From contig JAJFTI010000027.1 of NCBI GenBank assembly GCA_021373115.1, positions 1 through 64,000 on the forward strand: a stretch of 64,000 nt of DNA, in the 5' to 3' direction. Both the position numbers and the translations under genes were made by a program. Positions 43,870 to 52,798 of this stretch are shown here, piece by piece. The DNA comes from Eubacteriales bacterium (GTDB lineage: Bacteria > Bacillota > Clostridia > Christensenellales > CAG-138). The first letter of the stretch is position 1. Each line of letters starts with the position of its first letter. Below the pieces are notes generated by a model that saw nothing but the letters and a program-made list of their open reading frames with translations, ran no database searches and was not told the DNA's origin.

Positions 43870-45291
43870 ATGGTGAAGTTACTGCAACAATTCAGGTTTC
43901 GTCTGGTTGCCGTTTTCATTTGCGCGGCATTCTTATTCTGTATTTTTTCATTTTTTCTTCCGACGGCGCATGCCGAAAATTCAACTGATGAGAATCCGGC
44001 CGATCACTTAAAAGTGCCTTGTCTGATTGTCGTTGATCAAAACGATCCTTCCGCCGTGATCTATGAGAAAAATGCAGATCAGCGCTGCATCCCCGGCAGC
44101 ACAATGAAAATTATGACCTGTATCCTTTCGTTGGAGCTTTGCACCAACCTCGAAGAAACGGTAACCGCAAGTGCGCAGGCCGCCCTGCTGAAAGATTCCA
44201 ATTCGCTGATGGGTGTAATTAAAAACGAACCGCTCACCATTCGACAGCTTTTGTACGGCTTAATGCTGAAATCCGGCAACGATGCGGCACTTCTCCTGGC
44301 ACAGACGCTTGGCGGGAGCACGGAACATTTCGTTGAGCTGATGAATGAGAAAGCCGCGTCGCTTGGCATGAAGAATACGCACTTCATCAATCCAAGCGGA
44401 GCATATAAGAGGGATCAATATTCCACCGCTCGCGACATGGCGATTTTAACCTGCTATGCCTTAAAAAACGAACTGTTTCGCGAAATAGTCTCCACGGTGC
44501 GATATTCCATCGAGCCAAACGGCGTTCGTACCCGAACGCTGACAATGGTCAATTCCAATAAACTGATTTCGGATCCCGCGGACAGCCGTCTGTTTTACGA
44601 GTTTGCCACCGGTGTGAAAACCGGCTCAACCGCGCAGGGCGGCAAATGCCTTGTAGCTTCGGCAATCAAAAATGGAAGCGGCGTTGTTGCCGTTCTCTTG
44701 GGCGTTACGGAAGGCGGCAGCAAGCTGGATCGTATGTCCACCGTATACGAAGATGCAAAAAGTATAATGGACCTCGCGCTAACGGAGCAGTTCGTTTCAG
44801 TCTCCCCCGCCGAGCTCGGCCTGGACGCGGACCTTTCCCTGCCGGTTTCCGGTACGGAACAAATAACCGCCAAACTGCGGCCTTCTTTCTCGCAGGAAAC
44901 AGTTTCGCTTACACGCGCGCAGGCGGAGCAGATACGATCGTCCCCCCGCCTGGTCTGCGTCAAGACAAGCGTCTCGTTTCTGACCGCCCCAATTGCAGAA
45001 GGTGATTTTTGTGCCACCGCCGTTTATAGTCTGAATGGAAGAGATCTGTTTATTGCGGATCTGGTTGCCAAAGAGTCCATTGCAGCAGAATCTGCCGGAT
45101 TAGAAATCTCCACCGTCGCGACGCCGGCTCCTGAGCTGGAAACGGCCCCAGAACAGAGTTGCCTGCCGCAATGGCTGATCGATACACTCATTGGCGTTGT
45201 CGTGGTTGCCATCGGCTCGGCTGTTTTTCTAGTAGTCCGGGCGAAAAAAGCGAACGAAAAAGCGATCCTTCCATTCGAGGAGAAGAATTGA
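43870..45291 (+). CDS. D-alanyl-D-alanine carboxypeptidase (DacF-like, S11)
   Basis: Low-molecular-weight penicillin-binding protein of 473 aa that removes the terminal D-Ala from wall pentapeptides. A cleavable signal peptide (about residues 1-35, ending AHAEN) precedes the S11 domain. Active-site motifs are SxxK in GSTMKIM (about 72), SGN in LKSGNDAALLL (about 133) and KTG in TGVKTGSTAQGG (about 251). A beta-rich PBP5-C-like region and a C-terminal membrane helix (about 432-457) follow. ATG 43870 has only a weak ribosome site, and a promoter lies just upstream. Confidence 0.94.
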   Translation: MVKLLQQFRFRLVAVFICAAFLFCIFSFFLPTAHAENSTDENPADHLKVPCLIVVDQNDPSAVIYEKNADQRCIPGSTMKIMTCILSLELCTNLEETVTASAQAALLKDSNSLMGVIKNEPLTIRQLLYGLMLKSGNDAALLLAQTLGGSTEHFVELMNEKAASLGMKNTHFINPSGAYKRDQYSTARDMAILTCYALKNELFREIVSTVRYSIEPNGVRTRTLTMVNSNKLISDPADSRLFYEFATGVKTGSTAQGGKCLVASAIKNGSGVVAVLLGVTEGGSKLDRMSTVYEDAKSIMDLALTEQFVSVSPAELGLDADLSLPVSGTEQITAKLRPSFSQETVSLTRAQAEQIRSSPRLVCVKTSVSFLTAPIAEGDFCATAVYSLNGRDLFIADLVAKESIAAESAGLEISTVATPAPELETAPEQSCLPQWLIDTLIGVVVVAIGSAVFLVVRAKKANEKAILPFEEKN

Positions 45292-45298
45292 ACGCAAA

Positions 45299-46066
45299 AT
45301 GAATGAAAGCGATACGGAAAAACAATCTGCCAAACATGGCTCTAATTTGCTAAAAGCGCTTCTGCTGATACTCGCTCTTGGGCTGATTACCGCTATCATT
45401 CTTTTTTCACTCGACGCGATTCTTCCGGGTTTTATCGATGTGCTGGAACGCGGCGACCAAACGCAGATCGAACAATATATCCGCAGTTTTGGCAGCGTGG
45501 GCGGAGCGTTGTTAGGTTTTTTACTTCAATTCATTCAAATTCTAAGCGTATTGTTTCCGGGTGGGCCCATTCAAATTGCGATTGGCGTTGTATTTGGCAC
45601 ATTTGAGGGGTTTGCGATTTGTCTGTGCGGCTATGTGCTTGCCAATCTGTTCGTCTTTTGGAGCGCCAGAAAGCTCGGCAATCGTTTCGATCAGATTTTT
45701 TCCCGTGAACAAACAAACCGGTTACGCTTTATCTCGGATGCAAAACACCCCGGATTTGTCGTTGCGCTTGCGTGCTTAATCCCGTTATTGCCAAACGGGC
45801 TTGTTCCATATATTGCCGCGCGGACGAAAATTTCAACGGCGCGTTTCTTTTTCGCTACACTTTTCGGTTGCATGCCAACGCTTTTTCTGCTCTGCGCCAT
45901 TGGGAACACCCTGCTGATGGGGAACTATTTGAAAGTCGGGCTGCTGAGCGCCCTGCTCCTGATAAGCGTAATCGTTCTGTATCTGCTGCGAAATCGTCTC
46001 TTTACATTCAGTGAGAAAATTCAAACGGCCTGCGAAGAGAAGAGACGGAACCGCACGAATTCATAA
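45299..46066 (+). CDS. TVP38/TMEM64 family membrane protein
   Basis: Integral membrane protein of 255 aa with the VTT (SNARE-associated/DedA-like) domain. Several hydrophobic helices flank the family motif FPGGPIQIAIGVVFGTFEGF (about residues 82-101) and the second-half block LIPLLPNGLVPYIAARTKIS (about 161). Relatives are linked to lipid scrambling or undecaprenyl-phosphate and cation homeostasis, but the role here is unknown. It begins seven bases after the carboxypeptidase gene, so an envelope function is likely. A hairpin terminator follows. Confidence 0.88.
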   Translation: MNESDTEKQSAKHGSNLLKALLLILALGLITAIILFSLDAILPGFIDVLERGDQTQIEQYIRSFGSVGGALLGFLLQFIQILSVLFPGGPIQIAIGVVFGTFEGFAICLCGYVLANLFVFWSARKLGNRFDQIFSREQTNRLRFISDAKHPGFVVALACLIPLLPNGLVPYIAARTKISTARFFFATLFGCMPTLFLLCAIGNTLLMGNYLKVGLLSALLLISVIVLYLLRNRLFTFSEKIQTACEEKRRNRTNS

Positions 46067-46087
46067 CACGAAATAGGCGATGATAAG

Positions 46088-46121
46088 CAAAGCCAGCGCC
46101 CGACGAAGGACGCTGGCTTTG
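46088..46121. terminator. Bidirectional hairpin between convergent genes
   Basis: CAAAGCCAGCG / CGCTGGCTTTG, 11 perfect pairs with a 12-base loop, between the TVP38 gene and the ABC transporter genes. Both flanks have only short T/A runs. Confidence 0.7.
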
Positions 46122-46146
46122 TCTGCCGCGTATTGTTTCGAGCGAG

Positions 46147-46962
46147 CTACTCGAGAATCGCCTGATCCTGAATGTCCTGCGCTTCTTCCGCAAAAGTGGC
46201 GATCGAATTGTTATCAACCAGCCGCTTAATCGTCGCGTTCACCGCGTCTTTCAGTTCCGCGCTGTCCTTGGGCAGGCCGACGACATATCCGGTCGCTTCC
46301 GCGTCAAAGGAGATCGCGCTAGCAATCGCAAGTTCAGGATTGTTCTTAATGTAGGACTCGGCAATGGGCTTCTCCACGACAATTGCATCCAATGCGCCTG
46401 CCTTCAGCTCGGTGACAAGTTCGGTAACCTTCTTGAGAGCAATCTTTTCCGCGCCGGTCATCTGCGGATAGTAATCGGACTCCAGCGTCGTACCCAGCTG
46501 TACGCCAACCTTCTTGCCGGAAAAGCTCGTCGCAAGATCCGTGTAGGTATCCGCAGCGTCAGCCTTGACCAGCGCAACCACCTCGTCAATATAGTACACG
46601 TCGCTGAAATCCATCACCGGCGCACGCTCTTCAGAGGGGTTATAAGCAGCAAGGATCATATCGATCGTGCCCATTTGCAGCGCGCTGTCGAGTCCGTTAA
46701 AATCAACAGCCTCAATTTTAAGATCAACGCCGAGATCTTTAGCAATTTCCTGCGCAATGCTTACGTCGATGCCCTTGTATTCCATCTCGCCGCCCTCGCC
46801 CGCGATGACGAATTCATAGGGCGGATAGTCCGGCGACGTTCCGACAATCAGAACGCCCGCCTCTTTGATCTGTTCCAGTTTGTTTGACGGTGCCTTTTTC
46901 GCGCAGGCAAACAGCCCAAACGCGAGCACGACACACAGCATGAGAGCGATTACTTTTTTCAT
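46147..46962 (-). CDS. Amino-acid ABC transporter substrate-binding lipoprotein
   Basis: Extracellular solute-binding protein family 3, 271 aa. The lipobox is LFAC (Cys about residue 20). Family blocks are VGTSPDYPPYEFV (about 38), GIDVSIAQEIAKDLG and GTIDMILAAYNPSEERAP (about 90). The ligand is a polar amino acid; sequence alone does not tell which. ATG 46962 is preceded by GGAGG; an in-frame extension to 47016 lacks one. Last gene of permease-ATPase-binding protein operon. Confidence 0.94.
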   Translation of the reverse strand: MKKVIALMLCVVLAFGLFACAKKAPSNKLEQIKEAGVLIVGTSPDYPPYEFVIAGEGGEMEYKGIDVSIAQEIAKDLGVDLKIEAVDFNGLDSALQMGTIDMILAAYNPSEERAPVMDFSDVYYIDEVVALVKADAADTYTDLATSFSGKKVGVQLGTTLESDYYPQMTGAEKIALKKVTELVTELKAGALDAIVVEKPIAESYIKNNPELAIASAISFDAEATGYVVGLPKDSAELKDAVNATIKRLVDNNSIATFAEEAQDIQDQAILE

Positions 46963-47022
46963 GTTTGATTCCTCCATTTTTTTATAATTCAAACCGCCAT
47001 ACGGCAGAATTGACAAAATTGC

Positions 47023-47757
47023 CTAGAGTACCTTGGAAAGAAAGGATTTCGTCCGCTCGTTTTTGGGCGACTCGAACAGTTCCTTCGGCGTCGCGTCTTC
47101 TATAATCTGCCCGCCGTCCATAAAGATCACACGCGAGCAAGCTTCCTTTGCAAAGTTCATTTCGTGCGTAACCACCGCCATGGTCATGCCGCCGTTCGCA
47201 AGCGAGCGCATGACGTCCAGTACCTCGCCTACCATTTCCGGATCCAGCGCGCTGGTCGGTTCGTCAAACAGCATCACGTCCGGCTGCATGTTCAGCGCGC
47301 GCACAATCGCGATACGCTGCTTCTGGCCGCCGGAGAGCTGCCTGGGCATTGCTTTCGCACGGTCCGCAAGACCAACCCGCTCGAGCAGGGACATCGCGCG
47401 CGCAGTCGCTTCCGAACGCGATTCATGCTTCGTCATCATAGGCGCGAGAACCATATTTTCCAATACGTCCAGGTGATTGAACAGGTTGAACTGCTGAAAT
47501 ACCATGCCCATTCGCTGGCGGTGCCGGTTGATATCCACCTTTTTATCGGTAATATCGCAACCTTCGAATACCACTTTTCCGCTCGTCGGTACTTCGAGAA
47601 GATTCAGACAGCGAAGAAGCGTACTTTTGCCGCTGCCGGACGGTCCGATGATTCCGACCACTTCGCCGCTTTCAATCGTCAGATCGATTCCGTTGAGCGC
47701 TACCAGATGGCCGAATTTTTTCCCGAGTGAAACGGTTTGAATCATTGGAATGTTCAT
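47023..47757 (-). CDS. Polar amino-acid ABC transporter ATP-binding protein
   Basis: GlnQ/ArtP-like ATPase of 244 aa. Walker [16 protein letters not shown] (about residue 36), the family-typical [20 protein letters not shown] (about 84), signature [15 protein letters not shown] (about 140) and Walker [16 protein letters not shown] are intact. ATG 47757 overlaps the permease stop. It powers uptake together with the neighbouring permease and binding protein. Confidence 0.96.
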   Translation of the reverse strand: MNIPMIQTVSLGKKFGHLVALNGIDLTIESGEVVGIIGPSGSGKSTLLRCLNLLEVPTSGKVVFEGCDITDKKVDINRHRQRMGMVFQQFNLFNHLDVLENMVLAPMMTKHESRSEATARAMSLLERVGLADRAKAMPRQLSGGQKQRIAIVRALNMQPDVMLFDEPTSALDPEMVGEVLDVMRSLANGGMTMAVVTHEMNFAKEACSRVIFMDGGQIIEDATPKELFESPKNERTKSFLSKVL

Positions 47758-48431
47758 GCCGTCTCCCCCCTCTTCATGCGCTTTTCCAAAAAGCCCATCA
47801 GTTTACTCAGCGGGAAGGTCAGGCAAAGATACAGAATTGCCGCAACCATCAGCGGTTCGAATGGGCGCGCCGTTCCCGCGCGAACCAGATCCGCCATATA
47901 CATGAGATCAAATACGCCAACCACGGAACAAATCGAGCTTTCCTTAATGATGGCGACAAACTCGTTTCCGAGCGCGGGCAGTATATTGCGATATGCCTGC
48001 GGAAGAATGACCTTACGCATAACCTGCGAACGCGTCATGCCGAGGCTGCGCCCGGCTTCCATTTGGCCGGGGTCTACGGCGTTAATGCCCGCGCGCATAA
48101 TCTCCGCAACATATGCGGTGGAGTTGAACGCAAGCGCGATAATGCAAGGAACAAATACACTGATTTTACTCAATGAAGGAAACGCAATGATCAGGCCGTA
48201 GCGGAACAGGTAGAGCTGTACGAGCATAGGCGTTCCGCGCGTAAATTCAACATAGACTGCGGAAAGAAAACGGAGCAGTTTGCTGCTTGAAACACGTGCC
48301 AACCCCATGAGTGTGCCAAATAAAGTGCCAAGAAAAACGGCGAAAACTGAAAGCTCGAGCGTCATGACGAGCCCGTTCAAGAAAAATCCGCCATATTTAT
48401 CTAGAAAGCTAAAGCTGAATGTATAATCCAT
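47754..48431 (-). CDS. Polar amino-acid ABC transporter permease
   Basis: HisM/ArtM-like membrane subunit of 225 aa with about five helices. The N-terminal [18 protein letters not shown] and the EAA loop ([25 protein letters not shown], about residues 137-161) are characteristic. First gene of the operon, behind a strong promoter; it probably forms a homodimer because no second permease gene is present. Confidence 0.95.
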   Translation of the reverse strand: MDYTFSFSFLDKYGGFFLNGLVMTLELSVFAVFLGTLFGTLMGLARVSSSKLLRFLSAVYVEFTRGTPMLVQLYLFRYGLIIAFPSLSKISVFVPCIIALAFNSTAYVAEIMRAGINAVDPGQMEAGRSLGMTRSQVMRKVILPQAYRNILPALGNEFVAIIKESSICSVVGVFDLMYMADLVRAGTARPFEPLMVAAILYLCLTFPLSKLMGFLEKRMKRGETA

Positions 48432-48459
48432 TTCAATCCCCCTATGGTTTAGAATAAGT

Positions 48460-48488
48460 AGTATAGTGATTCTTTATGCATATGTCAA
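48460..48488 (-). promoter_or_regulatory. Promoter of the amino-acid ABC transporter operon
   Basis: Minus-strand TTGACA (48483-48488), 17 bases, TATACT (48460-48465). The spacer contains TGCATAAAGAATCA, similar to an ArgR/AhrC half-palindrome, a tentative regulatory site. Confidence 0.75.
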
Positions 48489-48580
48489 GCATATTGCTGT
48501 ATATTATGCGTTATTCTGTATAAAAAATAAACGGCTTCGAATACGAGCCGTTTTAAAACCGTATTTTATGTTCCATTTGC

Positions 48581-49294
48581 TCACACTGTAGGGAGAATTC
48601 CTTCCTGTTCCGGCCCCAACCCCCGAACCGTACAAACGCCAATTTCCTCCGTAATATGCCAGGCGGTTTCCAACAGCATTTGCGGCGCATGCGCGCCGGG
48701 ATCCTCCGCGCAGCGCGGACGATATTGCTGCAGGTAAAATCGCTCGCAGCCTTTTACCAGCCGCGAAGTCTCCAAGGCGTCCTCCGGCGTAAGCTGCGGA
48801 GCAAACGTCAGGCGAAATTCGTGCTTGATTGTGCTGTTTCTCAGTATCGCAATGCTTTTTCGAATCGAATCCAAATCTACCGGAACGCGCGCAATCCTCT
48901 CGTAACGATCCAGCGGCGCTTTCACATCCATTGCTACGTAATCAAGCAATCCTTTCTGGAGCAGCTGCTGCAGCACCGCCGGCTTGCTGCCGTTGGTATC
49001 CAGCTTCACAAAGTAGCCAATTTCGCGCACACGCAGTATAAAAGCTTCCAAGTTCTGTTGTAATGTCGGTTCTCCGCCGGAAATTACAACCGCGGGAATG
49101 ACTCCTGCGCGCTTTTCCAGGTATGCAAGAACCGGCGCCTCATCCAGCAGCGGCGCGTCCCGCCCGATAATATGCGCGTTATGGCAATATACGCAGTCAA
49201 AATTGCAGTATGGTGTAAATACAACGGCGCATGGCTGCCCCGGATAATCGACAAAGGATGTCTTTTGAAAACCGGCGATCAGCATGGGTTCCAT
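48581..49294 (-). CDS. nrdG: Anaerobic ribonucleotide reductase activating protein
   Basis: Radical SAM activase of 237 aa that installs the glycyl radical on NrdD. The cluster motif CNFDCVYCHN is at about residue 31, after FQKTSFVDYPGQPCAVVF, and the VISGGEPTLQ block (about 70) is typical. The start is taken as ATG 49294; in-frame starts at 49330 and 49285 are possible, and none has a strong ribosome site. It lies 102 bases downstream of nrdD in the same direction. Confidence 0.92.
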   Translation of the reverse strand: MEPMLIAGFQKTSFVDYPGQPCAVVFTPYCNFDCVYCHNAHIIGRDAPLLDEAPVLAYLEKRAGVIPAVVISGGEPTLQQNLEAFILRVREIGYFVKLDTNGSKPAVLQQLLQKGLLDYVAMDVKAPLDRYERIARVPVDLDSIRKSIAILRNSTIKHEFRLTFAPQLTPEDALETSRLVKGCERFYLQQYRPRCAEDPGAHAPQMLLETAWHITEEIGVCTVRGLGPEQEGILPTV

Positions 49295-49395
49295 ATCTCG
49301 CTTTCTGTGCGCAATCGTGCATAAACGCATGTTGGAGACATGCGCGCCGGCATATCTCCAACGGTTGCTGAAAAATTCAAAAATTCGCTCTCCGG

Positions 49396-51471
49396 TCAGA
49401 CGACGAACTTCTTGCGAAGCATGTATTCTTCCTTCTTCCCGGGATTATAATTCTGCACGGGACGCAGGTAGCCGACGACGCGCGACCAAACCTCCGTTTT
49501 TTGCCCGCAAGTCGGGCAAGTAAAATGCTCGCCTGAAATATAGCCATGTTCTTTGCAGATTGAAAACGTCGGCGTTATGGAGATATACGGCATGCGGTAC
49601 TTTTGAAAAACCGTTTGTATCAGCTTCTTCGCCGTTTCAATGTCCTCGATCCGCTCACCGATGTAGAGATGCTGAACCGTACCGCCGGTATAAAGGGACT
49701 GCAGCTCGTCCTGCAGGTCGCAGCATTCAAAAATATCGTTCGTAAACCCAACCGGAAGCTGCGAGGAGTTGGAATACATGGGTTCCGATACGCCGGACTG
49801 GATAATATTCGGATATTTGTCGTGATCGATCTTCGCGAGACGGTAGCTCGTGCCCTCGGCAGGAGTTGCCTCCAGATTATAACTGTGCCCCGTTTCCTCC
49901 TGAAATTCAACCATAAGCTCGCGCAGAAAATGCATGATTTCCAGGGACAGCGCAAGTCCCTCCGGACTGCCGATATCCTTGCCGATAAAATTCAGGCAGC
50001 ACTCATTCATACCAACGAGACCAATGGTGTTAAAATGATTGGTCCAGTATTCGCCGGTATGGCGCTTAATGTCGCGCAGATAGTTTGCGGAGTACGGATA
50101 CAACCCTTGTTCCGTTTGACGCTCGATAATTTTGCGCTTGATTTCCAGGCTGGTTTTTCCAAGCATCGCAATGGTGCGCAGACGCTCGAAAAAGTCTTCC
50201 TTTGAAGTCGCGAGATACCCAATCCTCGGAAGGTTAATGCTGTATACGCCAATGCTGCCGGTCATGGGGTTGCTGCCGAACAGACCGCCGCCCCGTTTTC
50301 TTAGTTCTCTCGTATCCAGGCGAAGACGGCAGCACATGGAAACCGCATCTTCGGGGGACAGGTCGGAGTTGACATAGTTCGCAAAATACGGTATTCCGTA
50401 TTTACAGGTAATCCGCATGAAATCATCCACGACGGGGCTGGACCAGTCGAAATCTTTCGTGATGTTGATGGTTGGAATCGGGAAGGTAAACACCCTTCCC
50501 TTCGCGTCGCCTTCCAGCATGACCTTGCAGAACGCGCGGTTGAACAGATCCATTTCCGCCTGAAAATCGCCGTAGGTTTCATCGAGATACTTACCGCCAA
50601 TGATGACTGGATTATCCTTTAACGTGGAAGGAACCTTGATATCAAATGTCAGGTTGGAAAACGGGCACTGGAATCCAACGCGCGTCGGCACGTTGATATT
50701 AAACACAAACTCCTGCAGGCTCTGGCAGACCTGATCGAACGACAGATGATCATAACGCAAAAAGGGAGCGCAATAGGTGTCAAACGAACTCCAAGCCTGC
50801 GCGCCTGCCGTTTCGCCCTGCGTTGTAAAGGTGGAGTTGACAATTTGTCCCAAAAATGAACGCAGATGCTTTGCCGGTTTGCTCTCAATCTTACCGTCCA
50901 CACCGCCGAAACCGTCCGTCAGAAGTTGCCGAAGATCCCAGCCCGCACAATATGGGCCAAAGAACCCAAGATCATGGATATGCGCGTCGCCGCTCTCATG
51001 CGCCTTGCAAACATCTATCGGGTAGATTTCATAGAGCCAGTATTTTTTTGTAAATGCCTCGCGTATATAGTTATTCAGCCCGTTTACGCTGCGCTGCATG
51101 TTTGCGTTTTCCTTCACGCCCCAGTCGCGGTCGTTGAGATAATCGCTGAACATATCGATTGTCGCGCCGATCAGCGCGTTGATTTCACGCGTACCGCGGC
51201 GCTTTTCGCGATAGAGAATATAGGCCTTCGCTGTTTTCGCATGACCTGCTTCAATTAATACTTTTTCAACGAGATCCTGAATCCCTTCCACATCCGGCGT
51301 GGAAGCTGCATAGCGCGCCTCCGCCAGCCGGATCACCTCGTCGGTCAGCCGTTCCGAGAGCGTTTCGTCGGTACCGTTGACGGCCTGCGCCGCCTTCCAG
51401 ATCGCATTCTGAATCTTGCTGCGATCAAACGGTTCCTTATGCCCGTCCCGTTTTATAATCTCCTGAAACAT
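49396..51471 (-). CDS. nrdD: Anaerobic ribonucleoside-triphosphate reductase
   Basis: Class III ribonucleotide reductase of 691 aa that makes dNTPs without oxygen. It has an N-terminal ATP-cone (about residues 1-92), the long catalytic barrel, a C-terminal zinc site (ICKEHGYISGEHFTCPTCG) and the glycyl-radical segment VVGYLRPVQNYNPGKKEEY near the end. The radical Gly is in VVGYLR. GGGGGG lies upstream of ATG 51471. The promoter carries tandem NrdR-like boxes. Confidence 0.96.
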   Translation of the reverse strand: MFQEIIKRDGHKEPFDRSKIQNAIWKAAQAVNGTDETLSERLTDEVIRLAEARYAASTPDVEGIQDLVEKVLIEAGHAKTAKAYILYREKRRGTREINALIGATIDMFSDYLNDRDWGVKENANMQRSVNGLNNYIREAFTKKYWLYEIYPIDVCKAHESGDAHIHDLGFFGPYCAGWDLRQLLTDGFGGVDGKIESKPAKHLRSFLGQIVNSTFTTQGETAGAQAWSSFDTYCAPFLRYDHLSFDQVCQSLQEFVFNINVPTRVGFQCPFSNLTFDIKVPSTLKDNPVIIGGKYLDETYGDFQAEMDLFNRAFCKVMLEGDAKGRVFTFPIPTINITKDFDWSSPVVDDFMRITCKYGIPYFANYVNSDLSPEDAVSMCCRLRLDTRELRKRGGGLFGSNPMTGSIGVYSINLPRIGYLATSKEDFFERLRTIAMLGKTSLEIKRKIIERQTEQGLYPYSANYLRDIKRHTGEYWTNHFNTIGLVGMNECCLNFIGKDIGSPEGLALSLEIMHFLRELMVEFQEETGHSYNLEATPAEGTSYRLAKIDHDKYPNIIQSGVSEPMYSNSSQLPVGFTNDIFECCDLQDELQSLYTGGTVQHLYIGERIEDIETAKKLIQTVFQKYRMPYISITPTFSICKEHGYISGEHFTCPTCGQKTEVWSRVVGYLRPVQNYNPGKKEEYMLRKKFVV

Positions 51472-51503
51472 GCTGCTTACCCCCCTGAACGTACTGCACT
51501 CTT

Positions 51504-51532
51504 AGTTTATTCGCCGCAATATTTTGTGTCAA
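51504..51532 (-). promoter_or_regulatory. nrdD promoter
   Basis: Minus-strand TTGACA (51527-51532), 17 bases, TAAACT (51504-51509). The -35 overlaps the proximal NrdR-like box. Confidence 0.65.
51514..51529 (-). promoter_or_regulatory. NrdR-like box 1
   Basis: ACACAAAATATTGCGG on minus matches the NrdR consensus acaCwATATATwGTgt at 13 of the first 15 positions. Confidence 0.65.
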
Positions 51533-51545
51533 GCGGCGTTTCTGC

Positions 51546-51561
51546 ATACAAGATATTGATA
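51546..51561 (-). promoter_or_regulatory. NrdR-like box 2
   Basis: TATCAATATCTTGTAT on minus has the core CAATAT-C-TTGT and lies exactly 32 bp from box 1, the spacing known for tandem NrdR boxes. The rest of the 385-bp gap 51472-51856 holds a DnaA-box match (51578-51586) and the serA terminator; 51600-51800 is AT-rich with no gene seen. Confidence 0.6.
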
Positions 51562-51805
51562 TATTCAGTGGACAACCTGTGGATAATTCATCAAGCTGAA
51601 TCGCCTAAAATAAAATATATGTAAAACAGCATGTTTTCGGGTATCTTGCAGGAGTGAGCATGTAACAACTCATGTATGTATTTTGCATAGAACGTATATT
51701 CATGTTATTTGTTTCTAAAGATTTCATAATTGCTTCTACACACGCTTGAATTTCTTATATGGATCCTGTACGAACAATATTCGTTGAAAACGGATTCTAA
51801 TGTTA

Positions 51806-51840
51806 TAAAAAGAGATCCCGGTTTCACGCCGGGATCTCTG
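51806..51840 (-). terminator. Terminator of serC-serA
   Basis: AGAGATCCCGG-CGTGAAA-CCGGGATCTCT hairpin with TTTTTATAA on the minus strand, 16 bases after the serA stop. Confidence 0.93.
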
Positions 51841-51856
51841 TCGATCATCAATCGTT

Positions 51857-52771
51857 TTACAGGTTGAATGCTTTCGAAATGAGATCTACGATCTCCGCTC
51901 CGATGCGCGCCTGCGCCTCCTCGGTAGAAGCGCCGATATGCGGCGTGCTGCTCACGCGCGGGTGTTTGTAGAGCGCTTCGTTTTTGCTCGGCTCCTCGGC
52001 GAATACGTCGAGACCCGCGGCATACACTTTGCCGCTCTCCAGCGCTTCCAACAGCGCCGCTTCGTCCACGTTGGTTCCGCGGGACGTATTGATGATGATC
52101 ACGCCGTCCTTCATCTTGGCAAGCGCTTCACGGCTCACGAGCGGCTGACCCGGCAGCGACGGAACGTGCAGCGAAATGAAATTGGACTTTGCCAGGAGCT
52201 CATCCATTTCGACATAGCGCATGGTAGCGCACTCGAGTTCCGGAACCTTATAAATATCGTACGCAAGCACGCTCATGCCCAGCGCCTGGCAGCGGCGGCC
52301 GAGCGCCTGACCGATGCGGCCGTAACCGACGATACCAACGGTCTTTCCGGAAAGCTCAATCCCTTCGTAGGATTTCTTTTCCCATTTGCCTTCGCGCATG
52401 GTATGTCCGGCGGCGGAGATGAACCGCGCGCAGGAGAGCATATGCGCAAGCGCCAGCTCCGCTACCGCGTCCGAACTCGCCTTTGGCGTGTTGCAAACGG
52501 AGATACCGTGTCCTTCCGCGCAGACCTTATCAATATTATCGATACCAACGCCCGCGCGAATCACGAGCTTGAGTTTGCCGGTCATGCATGCTGCGTTAAT
52601 CTGCGGCTCGCGCACCTTCGTTGCGCTGCGTACCACCAAAACGTCGTAATCCTTCACGGCTTCGCAGAGCGCGTCCGGATCGAAGAACTTTACGTCAACT
52701 TTGCAGCCTTTTGCCTCGAGCGCGGCAATCGCGCTCTTCTCCATACCGTCGCTGGCAAGAATTTTAAGCAT
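51857..52771 (-). CDS. serA: D-3-phosphoglycerate dehydrogenase, short form
   Basis: First step of phosphoserine-route serine synthesis: NAD-dependent oxidation of 3-phosphoglycerate. The 304-aa protein has the NAD-binding motif VGIVGYGRIGQALGRR (about residue 144) and the catalytic Arg/Glu/His set (NTSRGTNVDEAAL about 232, HIGASTEEAQ about 282). It lacks the C-terminal regulatory ACT domain of longer SerA proteins, so feedback inhibition by serine through that domain is absent. It follows serC by 27 bases. Confidence 0.95.
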   Translation of the reverse strand: MLKILASDGMEKSAIAALEAKGCKVDVKFFDPDALCEAVKDYDVLVVRSATKVREPQINAACMTGKLKLVIRAGVGIDNIDKVCAEGHGISVCNTPKASSDAVAELALAHMLSCARFISAAGHTMREGKWEKKSYEGIELSGKTVGIVGYGRIGQALGRRCQALGMSVLAYDIYKVPELECATMRYVEMDELLAKSNFISLHVPSLPGQPLVSREALAKMKDGVIIINTSRGTNVDEAALLEALESGKVYAAGLDVFAEEPSKNEALYKHPRVSSTPHIGASTEEAQARIGAEIVDLISKAFNL

Positions 52772-52798
52772 AGCGATTCTCTCCTCCTTCGCTTATGA

